37,094 nucleotides of DNA from Oscillospiraceae bacterium (GCA_017419715.1 JAFOKO010000117.1:1-37094), one strand, 5' to 3'. Shown: positions 8,510 to 16,355, counted from the stretch's first letter. The notes: a model not told the origin generated them from the letters alone. Numbers and translations: made by a program.

Positions 8510-9046
8510 TTATTTCAAAAAATGGTATGTTCTATAATACTGTGTCAAATCCGCCTGTCCCAAATAGTATTGGAGCAGGCCGGCGCAGGCCTTGGTATCG
8601 CTCAGGGCGTTATGGTGCTGTAAGGGAAGATCCATCAGCTCCGCCAGAGTGTTCAAGCGGTGGTTGGGAGCGGCGGGCAAAAATTTTCTGCCCATCTGAT
8701 AAGTACAGACATATTTCACCGTGGGCTTCCATTCGATTCCATAAGCACGAAGACACTTGCCCAAAACACCAAGATCAAAAGGCGCATTGTGGGCGCAGAG
8801 AACGCCCTTGTCCAGCAACGGGCGCAACAGCTCCCACAGGACGGGAAAGCTTGGCTGGTTTTGGACCATCCGGGGCGTGATGCCGGTGAGCCGTATATTA
8901 AAGCTGTCAAAGGCTTCTTCCGGATCGACCAGCGAATAGAAGCTCGTCGTTTGCTCCCCGTTCTCTACCACGACCACGCCAATGGCACTCATGCGGTCAT
9001 TTTTGCTGTTGGGCGTTTCCACATCAAAGGCCACATAAGTATCCAA
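8510..9046 (-). CDS. DEDDh 3'-5' exonuclease (DnaQ/PolC-epsilon-like)
   Basis: A 178-residue stand-alone proofreading-type exonuclease. Exo I is D8/E10 (AFDVETPN), Exo II is CAHNAPFD in the middle, and Exo III is the H-x4-D pattern in HNALSD, giving the DEDDh set that binds two metal ions. I place the start at TTG 9046, because AAGGAGG sits 7 bases before it and the exonuclease fold begins right there. An ATG at 9109 would overlap the upstream HIRAN gene by 43 bases. The gene follows the HIRAN and J-like genes with a 20-base gap. It may trim DNA or RNA ends; the substrate is unknown. Confidence 0.88.
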   Translation of the reverse strand: MDTYVAFDVETPNSKNDRMSAIGVVVVENGEQTTSFYSLVDPEEAFDSFNIRLTGITPRMVQNQPSFPVLWELLRPLLDKGVLCAHNAPFDLGVLGKCLRAYGIEWKPTVKYVCTYQMGRKFLPAAPNHRLNTLAELMDLPLQHHNALSDTKACAGLLQYYLGQADLTQYYRTYHFLK

Positions 9047-9066
9047 AGTGCACCCTCCTTCCGGGT

Positions 9067-9459
9067 TCAATCTTCTGTCATCCATATTTCTATGGAAATG
9101 CGAAGCCAATCTGCCTGCCAGGCTTTTTCTGCAAGGATCGCATAAAGCAGCTTTCCAGCGTCCATGAGCCGGGCAAGGACCGGATTGTCTTTCCGGGGCA
9201 CATAACCCAGTTTCACGCGGTCCCGGGTAAAGATCTTGATGGCATTCGGGTCCGAGGGGTTTTCCGGGACGCGAATCAACTCCAAACGGTCGCCCGGATG
9301 GAGAAAGGGCTCCAACTCTTCGATCCCGACGACATGGGTCGTTCCGGCAATCTCGGTGCGAAGCAAGAATATGTCTGCACTAAAGGGCGCTGGGGTTTGC
9401 AGCTCTGCATGCAGGGTTTGAAGCAGACTGCCTGATGGATTCTTGCTGAGTTCATTCAT
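9067..9459 (-). CDS. HIRAN domain protein
   Basis: 130 residues, nearly all one HIRAN domain (about 38-115). The strand-turn pattern is GTTHVVGIEEL, then LHPGDRLELIRVPENPSDPNAIKIF, quoted here in two parts (residues 39-49 and 53-77), followed by LGYVPRKDN. In eukaryotic HLTF the domain binds the 3' end of single-stranded DNA; bacterial stand-alone copies are largely uncharacterised. The ATG at 9459 is just after the TAG of the upstream gene; ATG 9474 is an alternative that would overlap that gene. The adjacent exonuclease makes a DNA-end role attractive, but that is inference. Confidence 0.82.
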   Translation of the reverse strand: MNELSKNPSGSLLQTLHAELQTPAPFSADIFLLRTEIAGTTHVVGIEELEPFLHPGDRLELIRVPENPSDPNAIKIFTRDRVKLGYVPRKDNPVLARLMDAGKLLYAILAEKAWQADWLRISIEIWMTED

Positions 9460-9463
9460 GATC

Positions 9464-10288
9464 CTATTCCTCATCGTCCTCCGGGGCCAGCATGCCGGAG
9501 ATCTCCGCCTCATAGCGGGCGGTGCGATCCCGCAGGTCCTGTAGCTGTTTCTTCAGCTCCACTTCCTTGGCTCGACCCTGGGCCTCGTCTTCCAAATAAA
9601 CTCTAACACTGAACGGATACTTTGATTTGATGTCCTCCAATTGAGCGTTGAATGTCTTGATCCCAGCGCGTAGGCGTTTCACCTCTGCACGCAGTTCGTC
9701 CAGTGTGGAGACTGCTGTTTCTGCAGTCGGCCCCAGGGAATCGCACAGGGTGCGAAGCGTTTCCAGGTCTCCCGCTTTGTAGGCGCGCATGGCCTGGTCC
9801 AGCGCTCTGGTCCGTTTCTCATCCTCTCCGGGGTGCAGATCCGGGTGCAACGCCTTGACCGCTTGACGATAGAGTTCTTTCAGCTCCTTCTGTCCGCGCT
9901 GGGTCAAGCCAGGGCCTTCTCGATACTCTGCAGCGCCTTCCACCCGGCGAAAACGATTTGCCAGTTCTTCCCGGTACTGGACCAGCTCTTCGTCTAAAGC
10001 AGATTCGATCTGCTCCAGATCTACCTGTTCCCGACGGTTACAGCAGGCTCGGACCAGGCGGGCTTTCTTTTTGGCGCGCAGACAGTCGCAAAAGCATTCA
10101 TAGAGCTTGAGCTCCAAGGCGCCGAAGCGACGCAAATAAGCCGCTTCGATCCTTCGGCTTTGGATCAGCAGCAGCTCATCTTTTTGCAGTAGAAGCGCCG
10201 TCAAAGAGGCCCGCAGTCTGGCGATCTCTTCCCGCAGCGCTTGATCCTCCGGGTGCGGTTCCAGACCGTACAACGCATTGGGCTCCAT
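9464..10288 (-). CDS. Coiled-coil protein with a divergent J-domain-like segment
   Basis: 274 residues, mostly helical and charged. A coiled coil (about 15-115) leads to a segment at about 134-182 with an HPD tripeptide (148-150) between helices, as in DnaJ domains: LYRQAVKALHPD, then a second helix with YKAGDLETL. A second coiled coil covers about 193-265. J domains stimulate Hsp70 (DnaK) ATPase through HPD, but this copy lacks the rest of DnaJ. GGGGAG stands before the ATG and a promoter lies upstream. It heads the run into the HIRAN and exonuclease genes with only short gaps. The DnaK link is inferred from the motif alone. Confidence 0.75.
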   Translation of the reverse strand: MEPNALYGLEPHPEDQALREEIARLRASLTALLLQKDELLLIQSRRIEAAYLRRFGALELKLYECFCDCLRAKKKARLVRACCNRREQVDLEQIESALDEELVQYREELANRFRRVEGAAEYREGPGLTQRGQKELKELYRQAVKALHPDLHPGEDEKRTRALDQAMRAYKAGDLETLRTLCDSLGPTAETAVSTLDELRAEVKRLRAGIKTFNAQLEDIKSKYPFSVRVYLEDEAQGRAKEVELKKQLQDLRDRTARYEAEISGMLAPEDDEE

Positions 10289-10344
10289 TCTGCCGCTCCC
10301 CTTTCCTCAGCCGTCTCGACTAAGTTCAACATTCTTCTAAATAT

Positions 10345-10373
10345 ACATTAACCGAATGAAGCACATTTGTCAA
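10345..10373 (-). promoter_or_regulatory. Candidate sigma-A promoter for the J-like/HIRAN/exonuclease operon
   Basis: On the minus strand a perfect TTGACA (10368-10373) and a weak TAATGT (10345-10350) are separated by 17 bases. The box lies about 60 bases upstream of the start of the J-like gene, in the only sizeable gap on this stretch. The -10 matches the consensus at the first two and last positions only, so this is moderate evidence. Confidence 0.5.
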
Positions 10374-10440
10374 GGACTTTCAGAATAACCGGGCGGTATT
10401 TGGCCTTATCATGCAGAATGATTGCCAAGGCACTGTCCGG

Positions 10441-10677
10441 TTAAAGGATCAGCTGAACCATAGCAGTAAGCGCAATGCGGCCCTTGGCGGCCGCTTCCAG
10501 CACGCTTGTCTCAGCCTCCGGCGGAGCGCTCCACGCCAGACCGCAGTCGGCTGTTATTTGCCTCGGGGTGGGGATCAAGCGACCGGGGACGCCGTTGTCC
10601 AGACAGTAGCGCTCCATTGCCATAGCCGCCGTCGCGGTGGAGAAGGTCACGACCAATCGCAGCTGCTTCTCCCGCAT
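10441..10677 (-). CDS. DUF3343 family protein (putative Se/S carrier-like)
   Basis: 78 residues of the DUF3343 family, which is repeatedly found beside yedF in selenium-using Firmicutes and is described as a possible Se/S carrier. It has a short alpha/beta fold with conserved Cys45 in ADCGLAW and the PTPRQIT turn before it. Its ATG overlaps the yedF stop (TAATG), so translation is coupled. The longer frame from 10794 is the out-of-frame shadow of yedF and was discarded. The biochemical role is unproven; no selD or selA is visible in the window. Confidence 0.85.
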   Translation of the reverse strand: MREKQLRLVVTFSTATAAMAMERYCLDNGVPGRLIPTPRQITADCGLAWSAPPEAETSVLEAAAKGRIALTAMVQLIL

Positions 10678-11291
10678 TACGGTTTGATCACCTTGTCGGC
10701 CTTGGCCAGTGTTTCCACGATGCTGTACATGTTGGTCACACCGCCCACCGCAAGCTTTTCGGTCAAGCCATAGTAATTCAGGCAGGTACCGCAAGTCAAT
10801 ATTTGCACGCCCTGGGCTTCCATACTTTTAAGATCCTCCAGCGATAGAGAACCCTCCGTGGTGAGCCGTGCGCCGCCATTGTAAAACAGTATAGTTTTTG
10901 GCAGCTCGTCCAGCTGAGAAACGGCATAGAGAAATGCCTTCATCAACTGGCGGCCCAGCTCATCGCTGCCGCTCCCCATGGCATCAGAGCTAACAGCCAC
11001 AACCGTATTGCCGCGTCGATCCGGGATACAGGCCACCGTAGGCTCTTCGTTTTTCTCTTCGCTTGTTTGTACCGCGTCCATCGTGACGACGAAATGAGCT
11101 TCCGCCAGCTTTTCGCTACGGACAGAGAAGCCCTTCCCCTGAGCCAAGCGCATGACATTCTGCACAGCTGTTTCGTTATCTACATGCGTTTCTATCCGTG
11201 CGGGTCCGGTCAATGCCTCCAAAGCCTTGATCGTCTTCACGACCGGCAGCGGGCAGGCCATGCCCAATGCGTCAACTTTTACCAATTCCAT
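10677..11291 (-). CDS. yedF: Sulfurtransferase-like selenium metabolism protein YedF
   Basis: 204 residues in two domains. The N-terminal TusA-like domain (1-75) carries CPLPVVKT with the active Cys13. The C-terminal domain (about 100-204) is DsrE/F-like, with ILFYNGG and a TCGTC motif. The TIGR03527-type YedF family tracks with selenium use (selenocysteine, selenouridine or Se-cofactor), where it may handle selenide or persulfide. It is followed by DUF3343 with an overlapping start, the usual partner. AGGAG precedes the ATG. Sulfur rather than selenium delivery cannot be excluded from sequence. Confidence 0.9.
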   Translation of the reverse strand: MELVKVDALGMACPLPVVKTIKALEALTGPARIETHVDNETAVQNVMRLAQGKGFSVRSEKLAEAHFVVTMDAVQTSEEKNEEPTVACIPDRRGNTVVAVSSDAMGSGSDELGRQLMKAFLYAVSQLDELPKTILFYNGGARLTTEGSLSLEDLKSMEAQGVQILTCGTCLNYYGLTEKLAVGGVTNMYSIVETLAKADKVIKP

Positions 11292-11327
11292 AGCAAGCTC
11301 CTGTTTATAACAATATTCATGGATTTC

Positions 11328-12113
11328 TTATGAAAGATCTTTTCTGGTATATTGATACCAGGCTATGAGTATCCCAAGCAGGCAAGCCCCGGCGCCGATT
11401 GCCATCAGCCCGCCATCCAGGCGTTGCTCTGTGATAATGTCCGCGCCATCGCAATAGGCAAAGGGCGTAAAGTATTTCAGAAAAGACGCCGATTCCGTAA
11501 GGTTAGAGATCAGATTGGTGAAATAGAACAGAACAGCAATTCCCAGGCCGATCCCCACGCTGCCCCGTTTGACAAAGGCAGAGATCCCGTAGCAGATGCC
11601 TGCAAGTTCGAGCTGGAGCAGATAGTAGGCCAAGTGCAAAAGCAAGAGCTGGGCCCAGGGAATGGTTTCCCCGATCGCAAGAATGGAGAGGAGCGACATG
11701 GCTAGGACGATCACATTCATCATTGTTAGCTGGACAAACACCGCAAGCAGTTTCTCCAGCAGAACGCGCTTACGGGAAACCGGGTGGGAAAACAGAAAAT
11801 CCGCCGTCTTATTCACTTCCTCCTTGCTCAGCATATTGACTGCACAGATGGCCGCGAAGAATGCTCCTCCAAGGCCAAGCATGCTGCCGCACTCAATGGC
11901 ATAAAATCCCTCCAGGGTGCCAAAATTTAGGCGGTCCATACCAAAGGCTGCCGTGAAGGAGCCAAAAGAGGAAAACAAATCAGTGACGGCGTCCATCTCC
12001 CCTCTCACCTCTGTATAGAGGAACACACAAACGGACAACATCACACCGATCACACTGGTCCAGATCAAAAACGAGCTTCGCCCCTGGCGTAGTTCATGCT
12101 TCAGAATCGTCAT
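11328..12113 (-). CDS. ABC-2 type transporter permease
   Basis: 261 residues with six predicted membrane segments and the ABC-2 permease feature of a loop (VNKTADFLFSHPVSRKRVL) before the third. It starts at ATG 12113, overlapping the stop of the ATPase gene in an ATGA. Together they make one ABC transporter, probably a dimer of each. The substrate is not visible; in this cassette, with SdpR and SdpI, export of or immunity against an antimicrobial peptide or lipid-targeting toxin is plausible. The gene ends 36 bases before yedF. Confidence 0.88.
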   Translation of the reverse strand: MTILKHELRQGRSSFLIWTSVIGVMLSVCVFLYTEVRGEMDAVTDLFSSFGSFTAAFGMDRLNFGTLEGFYAIECGSMLGLGGAFFAAICAVNMLSKEEVNKTADFLFSHPVSRKRVLLEKLLAVFVQLTMMNVIVLAMSLLSILAIGETIPWAQLLLLHLAYYLLQLELAGICYGISAFVKRGSVGIGLGIAVLFYFTNLISNLTESASFLKYFTPFAYCDGADIITEQRLDGGLMAIGAGACLLGILIAWYQYTRKDLS

Positions 12114-12991
12114 GTGTTCTCATCCCCCTCTTCATAAAAATGCAGAAAAATCTCTTCCAGATCCGGTTCTGCCACGGTAAGATCTGTGACCTGTCCAGCA
12201 GAAAGGCACTGCAATAGTCGGGGCATATCGCCGCTGTAGAGGAAGCTTCGCGTTCCCTCGCCTTCCCGCAGATCTTTGATCCCCGGGAGCCCCTTGAGCT
12301 CAACTTGACCGCGAAGCGTGACCCGTTTCGCGCCGGCATTGGCAAAGGCCTCCACACTGTCGCAGGCAATGATCCTGCCCTCTCGTATCACGGCGGCTCT
12401 GGTACAGTTTCGCTGGACCTCGGAAAGGATGTGGCTGGAAAAGAAGATCGTTGCGCCGTCGCGATTCCGTTCCCGCAGGATCTCAAAAAACACACGCTGT
12501 ATCAAGGGGTCCAGCCCACCTGTTGGCTCGTCCAGGATCAGCAGCTCCGGCTTGCTTTGCAGGGCGCAAACAATGGCTACCTTTTTGCGATTACCAAAGG
12601 ACAGCTCGTCGATTTTCTTCTCCGGGTCGAGCTGCAATCGTTCACAGAGGCTTTTTGCCTCCGCGCTGCATTCCATGTTTCGCAAATTAGCAGAGAGCTT
12701 GCATATATCCCGCACGCGCAGCTTTGGGTAAAATATGGCTTCCGAGGGCAGATAGCCGACCCGGCGCAGGATGCTTTCCTTCTCTCGCACAACATCCATA
12801 CCAAATACTGTCGCTTGCCCGGAAGTGGGATAAATCAGACCAAGCAGGGTGCGGATGGTTGTGGACTTCCCCGCCCCGTTTGGGCCGATGAAGCCGAAGA
12901 ACTCTCCCGCATGGACGGAAAGATCCAGCTCCACGATCCCACGGGCGGTCCCATAGTTTTTCGTCAACTTTTCTGTTTGGATCGCTTCCAT
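12110..12991 (-). CDS. ABC transporter ATP-binding protein
   Basis: 293 residues with Walker A GPNGAGKST (36-44), a signature of the LSFGNRKK type, Walker B LLILDEPTGGLDP and an H-loop SSHILSE, as in the CcmA/bacitracin-resistance-like ATPases. A C-terminal domain follows the NBD. The start at 12991 follows a GGAGTGAGG site 4 bases after the sdpI stop; the longer frame from 13051 runs into sdpI. It energises the downstream permease, to which it is coupled by ATGA. Confidence 0.92.
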   Translation of the reverse strand: MEAIQTEKLTKNYGTARGIVELDLSVHAGEFFGFIGPNGAGKSTTIRTLLGLIYPTSGQATVFGMDVVREKESILRRVGYLPSEAIFYPKLRVRDICKLSANLRNMECSAEAKSLCERLQLDPEKKIDELSFGNRKKVAIVCALQSKPELLILDEPTGGLDPLIQRVFFEILRERNRDGATIFFSSHILSEVQRNCTRAAVIREGRIIACDSVEAFANAGAKRVTLRGQVELKGLPGIKDLREGEGTRSFLYSGDMPRLLQCLSAGQVTDLTVAEPDLEEIFLHFYEEGDENT

Positions 12992-12995
12992 AACC

Positions 12996-13679
12996 TCACT
13001 CCTTTGCCTTCTCTTCGCGGTAGACCTTTGCCGCATAGAACAGGCAGACAATCAACAAAAGCGTTAGCAAGAGCAACATGCACGGGATCGCCCAGCTCTC
13101 GGGCAGCAGAATCGCGCAAACAACAGTGGCAAGCCCGGCCAGCATCAAGGCATAACCGGAAAAGCGATTGCTCTTTTGCCAGGTCACATCATTGAACATC
13201 GTCCAGCCGCATCGGAATCCGAACAGGCTGTTCAGTTTTGCCTTCGGTAAAATATTACCCAGGACAAGGAACATGATCCCCATGCAAATCGTACTTACCC
13301 GGTTCAGATCTACACTTGCCACATTTGATTTGGCAAAAGCTTCTCGACTGGCTGCATAAAGCAGAACACACTGCAAAACCGTGAAAAACACTCCGGTTGC
13401 GATCATGACGATCCGGATCGCCTTGACATTTGCTTCCGCGTGCGCTTTTTGCTTCTCATCCGCCACAGACTTGCGGAGCCCGGACTTTATGGAAAAATAG
13501 GCGATCACGCCTCCCACCAAAACGATCCCTGGAATCAGCAGATTCTCCCACTTTGAACCCCATCGGTCGATATTGCCCGCAAAATCATAATGCAGCGGGA
13601 CTTGTTCCGGCAGAAATTGCAGCCAGATCAATGTTACCGCCAGCGGCAGAATAATAGAGATCCTTGCAAACAGCTTCAT
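12996..13679 (-). CDS. SdpI family immunity-type membrane protein
   Basis: 227 residues. An N-terminal DUF1648 segment carries the family motif LPEQVPLHYDFAGNIDRWGS (23-42). Several membrane helices follow, with the SdpI-type end LGNILPKAKLNSLFGFR. In Bacillus subtilis SdpI confers immunity to the killing factor SDP and regulates SdpR activity. The ATG overlaps the stop of the upstream sdpR-like gene in an ATGA. No SDP toxin gene is visible nearby, so the ligand is unknown. Confidence 0.88.
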   Translation of the reverse strand: MKLFARISIILPLAVTLIWLQFLPEQVPLHYDFAGNIDRWGSKWENLLIPGIVLVGGVIAYFSIKSGLRKSVADEKQKAHAEANVKAIRIVMIATGVFFTVLQCVLLYAASREAFAKSNVASVDLNRVSTICMGIMFLVLGNILPKAKLNSLFGFRCGWTMFNDVTWQKSNRFSGYALMLAGLATVVCAILLPESWAIPCMLLLLTLLLIVCLFYAAKVYREEKAKE

Positions 13680-13945
13680 GGTTTCTCCCCTCCAAACTGA
13701 CTGACCCAAAGGATCAGATCTTGTAATACGGATGTGTTGAGCTCGTAATAGATGAAGTTTTTCTCGCGGTACTCCAAAACCAGGTCCGCGCTTTTCAGCA
13801 GCTTGAGATGATAGGACAGGGCGTTGGGTGCGATTCCGGTCCGCTGGGCGATTTCTCCGGCGTTCAGACGGCCGTCGCGGAGCAAGAGCAAAATCTCCCG
13901 CCGCTGGGCATCCGCCAGAACTTTAAAGATATTGGTATCGCTCAA
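13676..13945 (-). CDS. ArsR-family autorepressor, SdpR-like
   Basis: 89 residues with a winged helix-turn-helix: LADAQRREILLLLRDGRL, then IAQRTGIAPNALSYHLKLLK as the recognition helix. It resembles SdpR and lacks the metal-binding cysteines of ArsR/CzrA. The start is TTG 13945 with GGAGG nine bases upstream; an in-frame TGA lies just before it, so no earlier start is possible. It is followed by sdpI and the ABC pair. A strong promoter with a 21-bp inverted repeat lies directly upstream and is its likely operator. In B. subtilis SdpI sequesters SdpR at the membrane; the same is inferred here. Confidence 0.87.
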   Translation of the reverse strand: MSDTNIFKVLADAQRREILLLLRDGRLNAGEIAQRTGIAPNALSYHLKLLKSADLVLEYREKNFIYYELNTSVLQDLILWVSQFGGEKP

Positions 13946-13988
13946 AACCCATCACCTCCGCTGTACGGCAAGCTTGCTTTCTACTCTC

Positions 13989-14017
13989 AGTATAGAATAA
14001 AGAAAAAAGAAAGTCAA
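13989..14017 (-). promoter_or_regulatory. Sigma-A promoter for the SdpR-SdpI-ABC cassette
   Basis: On the minus strand TTGACT (14012-14017) and TATACT (13989-13994) are separated by exactly 17 bases, about 45 bases upstream of the sdpR-like start. The -35 box lies within the left arm of the 21-bp inverted repeat, so a protein bound there would block RNA polymerase. Confidence 0.82.
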
Positions 14018-14056
14018 GATGTATTTCAATTTTTTTTGAAATACATCTTGACTTTC
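14009..14056. repeat. Perfect 21-bp inverted repeat; likely SdpR operator and/or terminator
   Basis: The arms 14009-14029 and 14036-14056 are perfectly complementary, with a 6-base T loop between them on the plus strand. On the minus strand the hairpin is followed by a pyrimidine-rich TTTCTTTTTTCTTT stretch, so it could terminate the histidinol-phosphatase transcript. It also contains the -35 box of the cassette promoter, fitting an autorepressor operator. Each arm carries the hexamer TTGACT in opposite orientation. The two functions are not exclusive. Confidence 0.9.
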
Positions 14057-14069
14057 CACATTGTCGATT

Positions 14070-14843
14070 TTAACAAATCGGGCGCAGCGGAAGATGTTCT
14101 ATCGGCTTGAGCCCAAATCCCGCCAGCAGGGCTTCGGCCCTTGCAATCAGCGCTGGGTTCCAGGTTTCCAGCGGCGTGTGGGCGTCGCTGCCGAGGACAA
14201 CAGTGCAGCCCTCCTCCCCCGCGATCCGCCAGAAAGCGGGATCGGGATAGTGCTTGCCCTCGCTGAAGCCCAGGAGATTGAACTCCAAAGGGATCGACAG
14301 GTCCAGCGCCTTGCGGCAGATGGCCCGGACGTGACGCTGATACGCTTTGGGATCTCCGACGAAGCGAAAGAGATCCGGATGGGCAAAATAGGAGAACAGT
14401 CCGGTGTCCAGGGCATCCAGGGTCTGACCGCGATACTGATCCAGCAGCTTTTCATCCGTAGTGGGACGGGTGCTGTAAACGCCCTCCGTCTCATTGTAGA
14501 GCGCGTGCTGGCCCAGAATCAGATAGTCCAGGGGGAAACTGCGCAGATAGTCCAGCAGCCGCGGAAAGAGCCTGGGATAGAATTCCGTTTCCAGGCCGAT
14601 GTACAGGCGGATTCGGTCTCCGTATTCCTCTCGCAGGGCCAGAAGGGTCTCCACATAGTCAGGAAGCTGCTCCGGACGCATGCGGAAGCTGGAATAATAG
14701 TCAGGCTGATCGAAAAAATAGGGGCTGTGGTCGGAGAAGCCCAGCTCCTTCAGTCCGCCCTCCAATGCCCGTTGGATATAGTCCTGTTCCCGGCCGACGG
14801 CGTGGTTGCAGCGGGGCGTATGGGTATGGTAGTTTGCAAGCAT
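14070..14843 (-). CDS. PHP-domain histidinol-phosphatase (HisK-type)
   Basis: 257 residues with the PHP-family metal-binding pattern: HTH at 6-8, His14, then SDHSP (about 37-41), E-x-E-F (residues about 90), GQHA, AHPDL and GSDAH. HisK-type enzymes remove phosphate from L-histidinol phosphate, the penultimate step of histidine synthesis, using two or three divalent metals. No other his genes are in the window, so another small phosphoester as substrate cannot be excluded. AAAGGATGA precedes the ATG. It is the last gene of the run that starts at pepF. Confidence 0.87.
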   Translation of the reverse strand: MLANYHTHTPRCNHAVGREQDYIQRALEGGLKELGFSDHSPYFFDQPDYYSSFRMRPEQLPDYVETLLALREEYGDRIRLYIGLETEFYPRLFPRLLDYLRSFPLDYLILGQHALYNETEGVYSTRPTTDEKLLDQYRGQTLDALDTGLFSYFAHPDLFRFVGDPKAYQRHVRAICRKALDLSIPLEFNLLGFSEGKHYPDPAFWRIAGEEGCTVVLGSDAHTPLETWNPALIARAEALLAGFGLKPIEHLPLRPIC

Positions 14844-14895
14844 GAAAAATCATCCTTTTTCCCGTGGAATTGAACACCCGCTTGGAATTGGAACG

Positions 14896-15606
14896 CTATT
14901 GTTTATTCTTTCTGTCACGCCATGGGAAAATGTCCAAACAATCCAACAATTCTCCTTCAGAAAGAACTGCAATTACAATGCTTGTGATCAATAAATAAAC
15001 CCCAAAGCTGGCAAAGGACGCAGCACGAAGCGCAGGAAATTCCGAGTGAGCAGAAAGACTAGCCATAGTCAAAAAAAACATCACAGCAAGAATCAACGCA
15101 AAGGCAGAAAAGCGCCAAACGACGCCACTGTTAACCGTTGTATCTAAGATTCCAAAGACACAAGCTCCGAGGGCAATGAAAAACAGAACAGATACGCCCA
15201 AAACAACAGCTTTTTTCCGTTGCGGGAACAACAGCAGCAAAAGAATTCCGATGAGCAGAAGCGATGCGGCCGGAAGAAAGCCCGGAATGTTACGCCCCAC
15301 GTCAGTAGACATTGATTCATAAACATACAGAGAGGAAAGGGACAGGCCATTTCCGATTGCATTGAGCAGTAAACTGCAAGCATACAACAGCCTGTAATGT
15401 ACGCCATTACGATGGCAAATAAGAGCAGCAAGCATGAATAAAAAACCGCACAGCACGCCATACCAACAGCTGGCACACAGCAATTTTGTGGCGATCACCG
15501 TAACAGGGAACAGAATCAACAGCGAAATGAAGCCAGAGAAAAAGACGATCATGATCCCAGAGCGGCTCCAGTCAGGCACACTATATCTTCTTTCCATTAC
15601 ATTCAT
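14896..15606 (-). CDS. Unrecognised seven-helix membrane protein
   Basis: 236 residues with seven clear hydrophobic segments and a short basic C-terminus (PWRDRKNKQ). I see no domain or catalytic motif and do not recognise the family. The ATG overlaps the NadE stop (TAATG); a second in-frame ATG three codons later is also possible. Its composition is more AT-rich than its neighbours. A transporter or accessory function for NAD salvage is only a guess from position between nadE and the phosphatase. Confidence 0.7.
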   Translation of the reverse strand: MNVMERRYSVPDWSRSGIMIVFFSGFISLLILFPVTVIATKLLCASCWYGVLCGFLFMLAALICHRNGVHYRLLYACSLLLNAIGNGLSLSSLYVYESMSTDVGRNIPGFLPAASLLLIGILLLLLFPQRKKAVVLGVSVLFFIALGACVFGILDTTVNSGVVWRFSAFALILAVMFFLTMASLSAHSEFPALRAASFASFGVYLLITSIVIAVLSEGELLDCLDIFPWRDRKNKQ

Positions 15607-16355
15607 TACTCATCCGCCTTGGTTTCCAGACCGGAATCAAAGCTGGGCATGAGCTGCAGCTTGAACAGGTTGCGGCGATGGAGCCGGTCGATCCTGGCCT
15701 TGGTCTCGGGATCGTCGATCTCGCCGGTGCGGATATAGCGATCCAGCATCGCGTAGGTGAAGCCAAGATTATCCTCATCGGTCTTGCCGCAGAGGCCATC
15801 GATGGGGACCTTCTCCACCAGCACTTCCGGCAGGCCCAGATAGTGGCCCACAGCCTTGACCTCCTGGACGGTGAGATGCGACATGGGGCTGAAATCACCC
15901 GCCGCGTCGCCGTAGCGGGTGGAATAGCCCACCCAGTCTTCCGAAAGGTTGCAGGTATTGACCACGCGACCATTGCGGCTCTGGCTGATGGCGTAGACCG
16001 TCGACATGCGGATCCGGGGCGGCAAGTTCGTCAAACTCTGGGTGGAGAGCTTCAGCCCTGCAGGAATCGCATTTTTGAGACCTTCCACGGCATCGTGAAT
16101 GTTCACCACATAGTTTTCAATGCCCAAATGCGTGCAAAGCAGATGGGCCATATCAATATCGTGTTGCTCGCCATTGGGCATCAGCACACCGATCACGCGC
16201 TCCTTGCCCAGTGCAGCCACGCAAAGAGCGGCGGCCACAGAGCTGTCTTTGCCGCCAGAAATGCCCAAAACAGCGTTGCAGCCGGGGCCGTTTTCTTCAA
16301 AGAAGTCTCGAATCCACTGAATACAGGCTTCCGTGGTTTTCTTTACATCGAACAT
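15606..16355 (-). CDS. nadE: NH3-dependent NAD(+) synthetase
   Basis: 249 residues. The ATP pyrophosphatase P-loop SGGKDSS is at 33-39; the MPNGEQHDIDMA segment and the NTCNLSEDWVGYSTRYGDAAGDF region (positions about 160-182) bind deamido-NAD and ATP. It converts deamido-NAD to NAD with ammonia; no glutaminase domain is present. The start is ATG 16355 after AAAGGAA; an ATG 42 bases upstream lies in the hairpin region. It sits just downstream of a nicotinamidase-like gene, together fitting NAD salvage. Confidence 0.94.
   Translation of the reverse strand: MFDVKKTTEACIQWIRDFFEENGPGCNAVLGISGGKDSSVAAALCVAALGKERVIGVLMPNGEQHDIDMAHLLCTHLGIENYVVNIHDAVEGLKNAIPAGLKLSTQSLTNLPPRIRMSTVYAISQSRNGRVVNTCNLSEDWVGYSTRYGDAAGDFSPMSHLTVQEVKAVGHYLGLPEVLVEKVPIDGLCGKTDEDNLGFTYAMLDRYIRTGEIDDPETKARIDRLHRRNLFKLQLMPSFDSGLETKADE

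Noticed and set aside
13676-13945. Metal-sensing ArsR/CzrA repressor
   Set aside because: No cysteine or histidine metal sites are visible; context with SdpI indicates SdpR.
14048-14076. Plus-strand TTGACT plus TAACAA promoter from the right arm of the inverted repeat
   Set aside because: The -10 is poor and no plus-strand gene follows; it would read antisense into the histidinol phosphatase gene.
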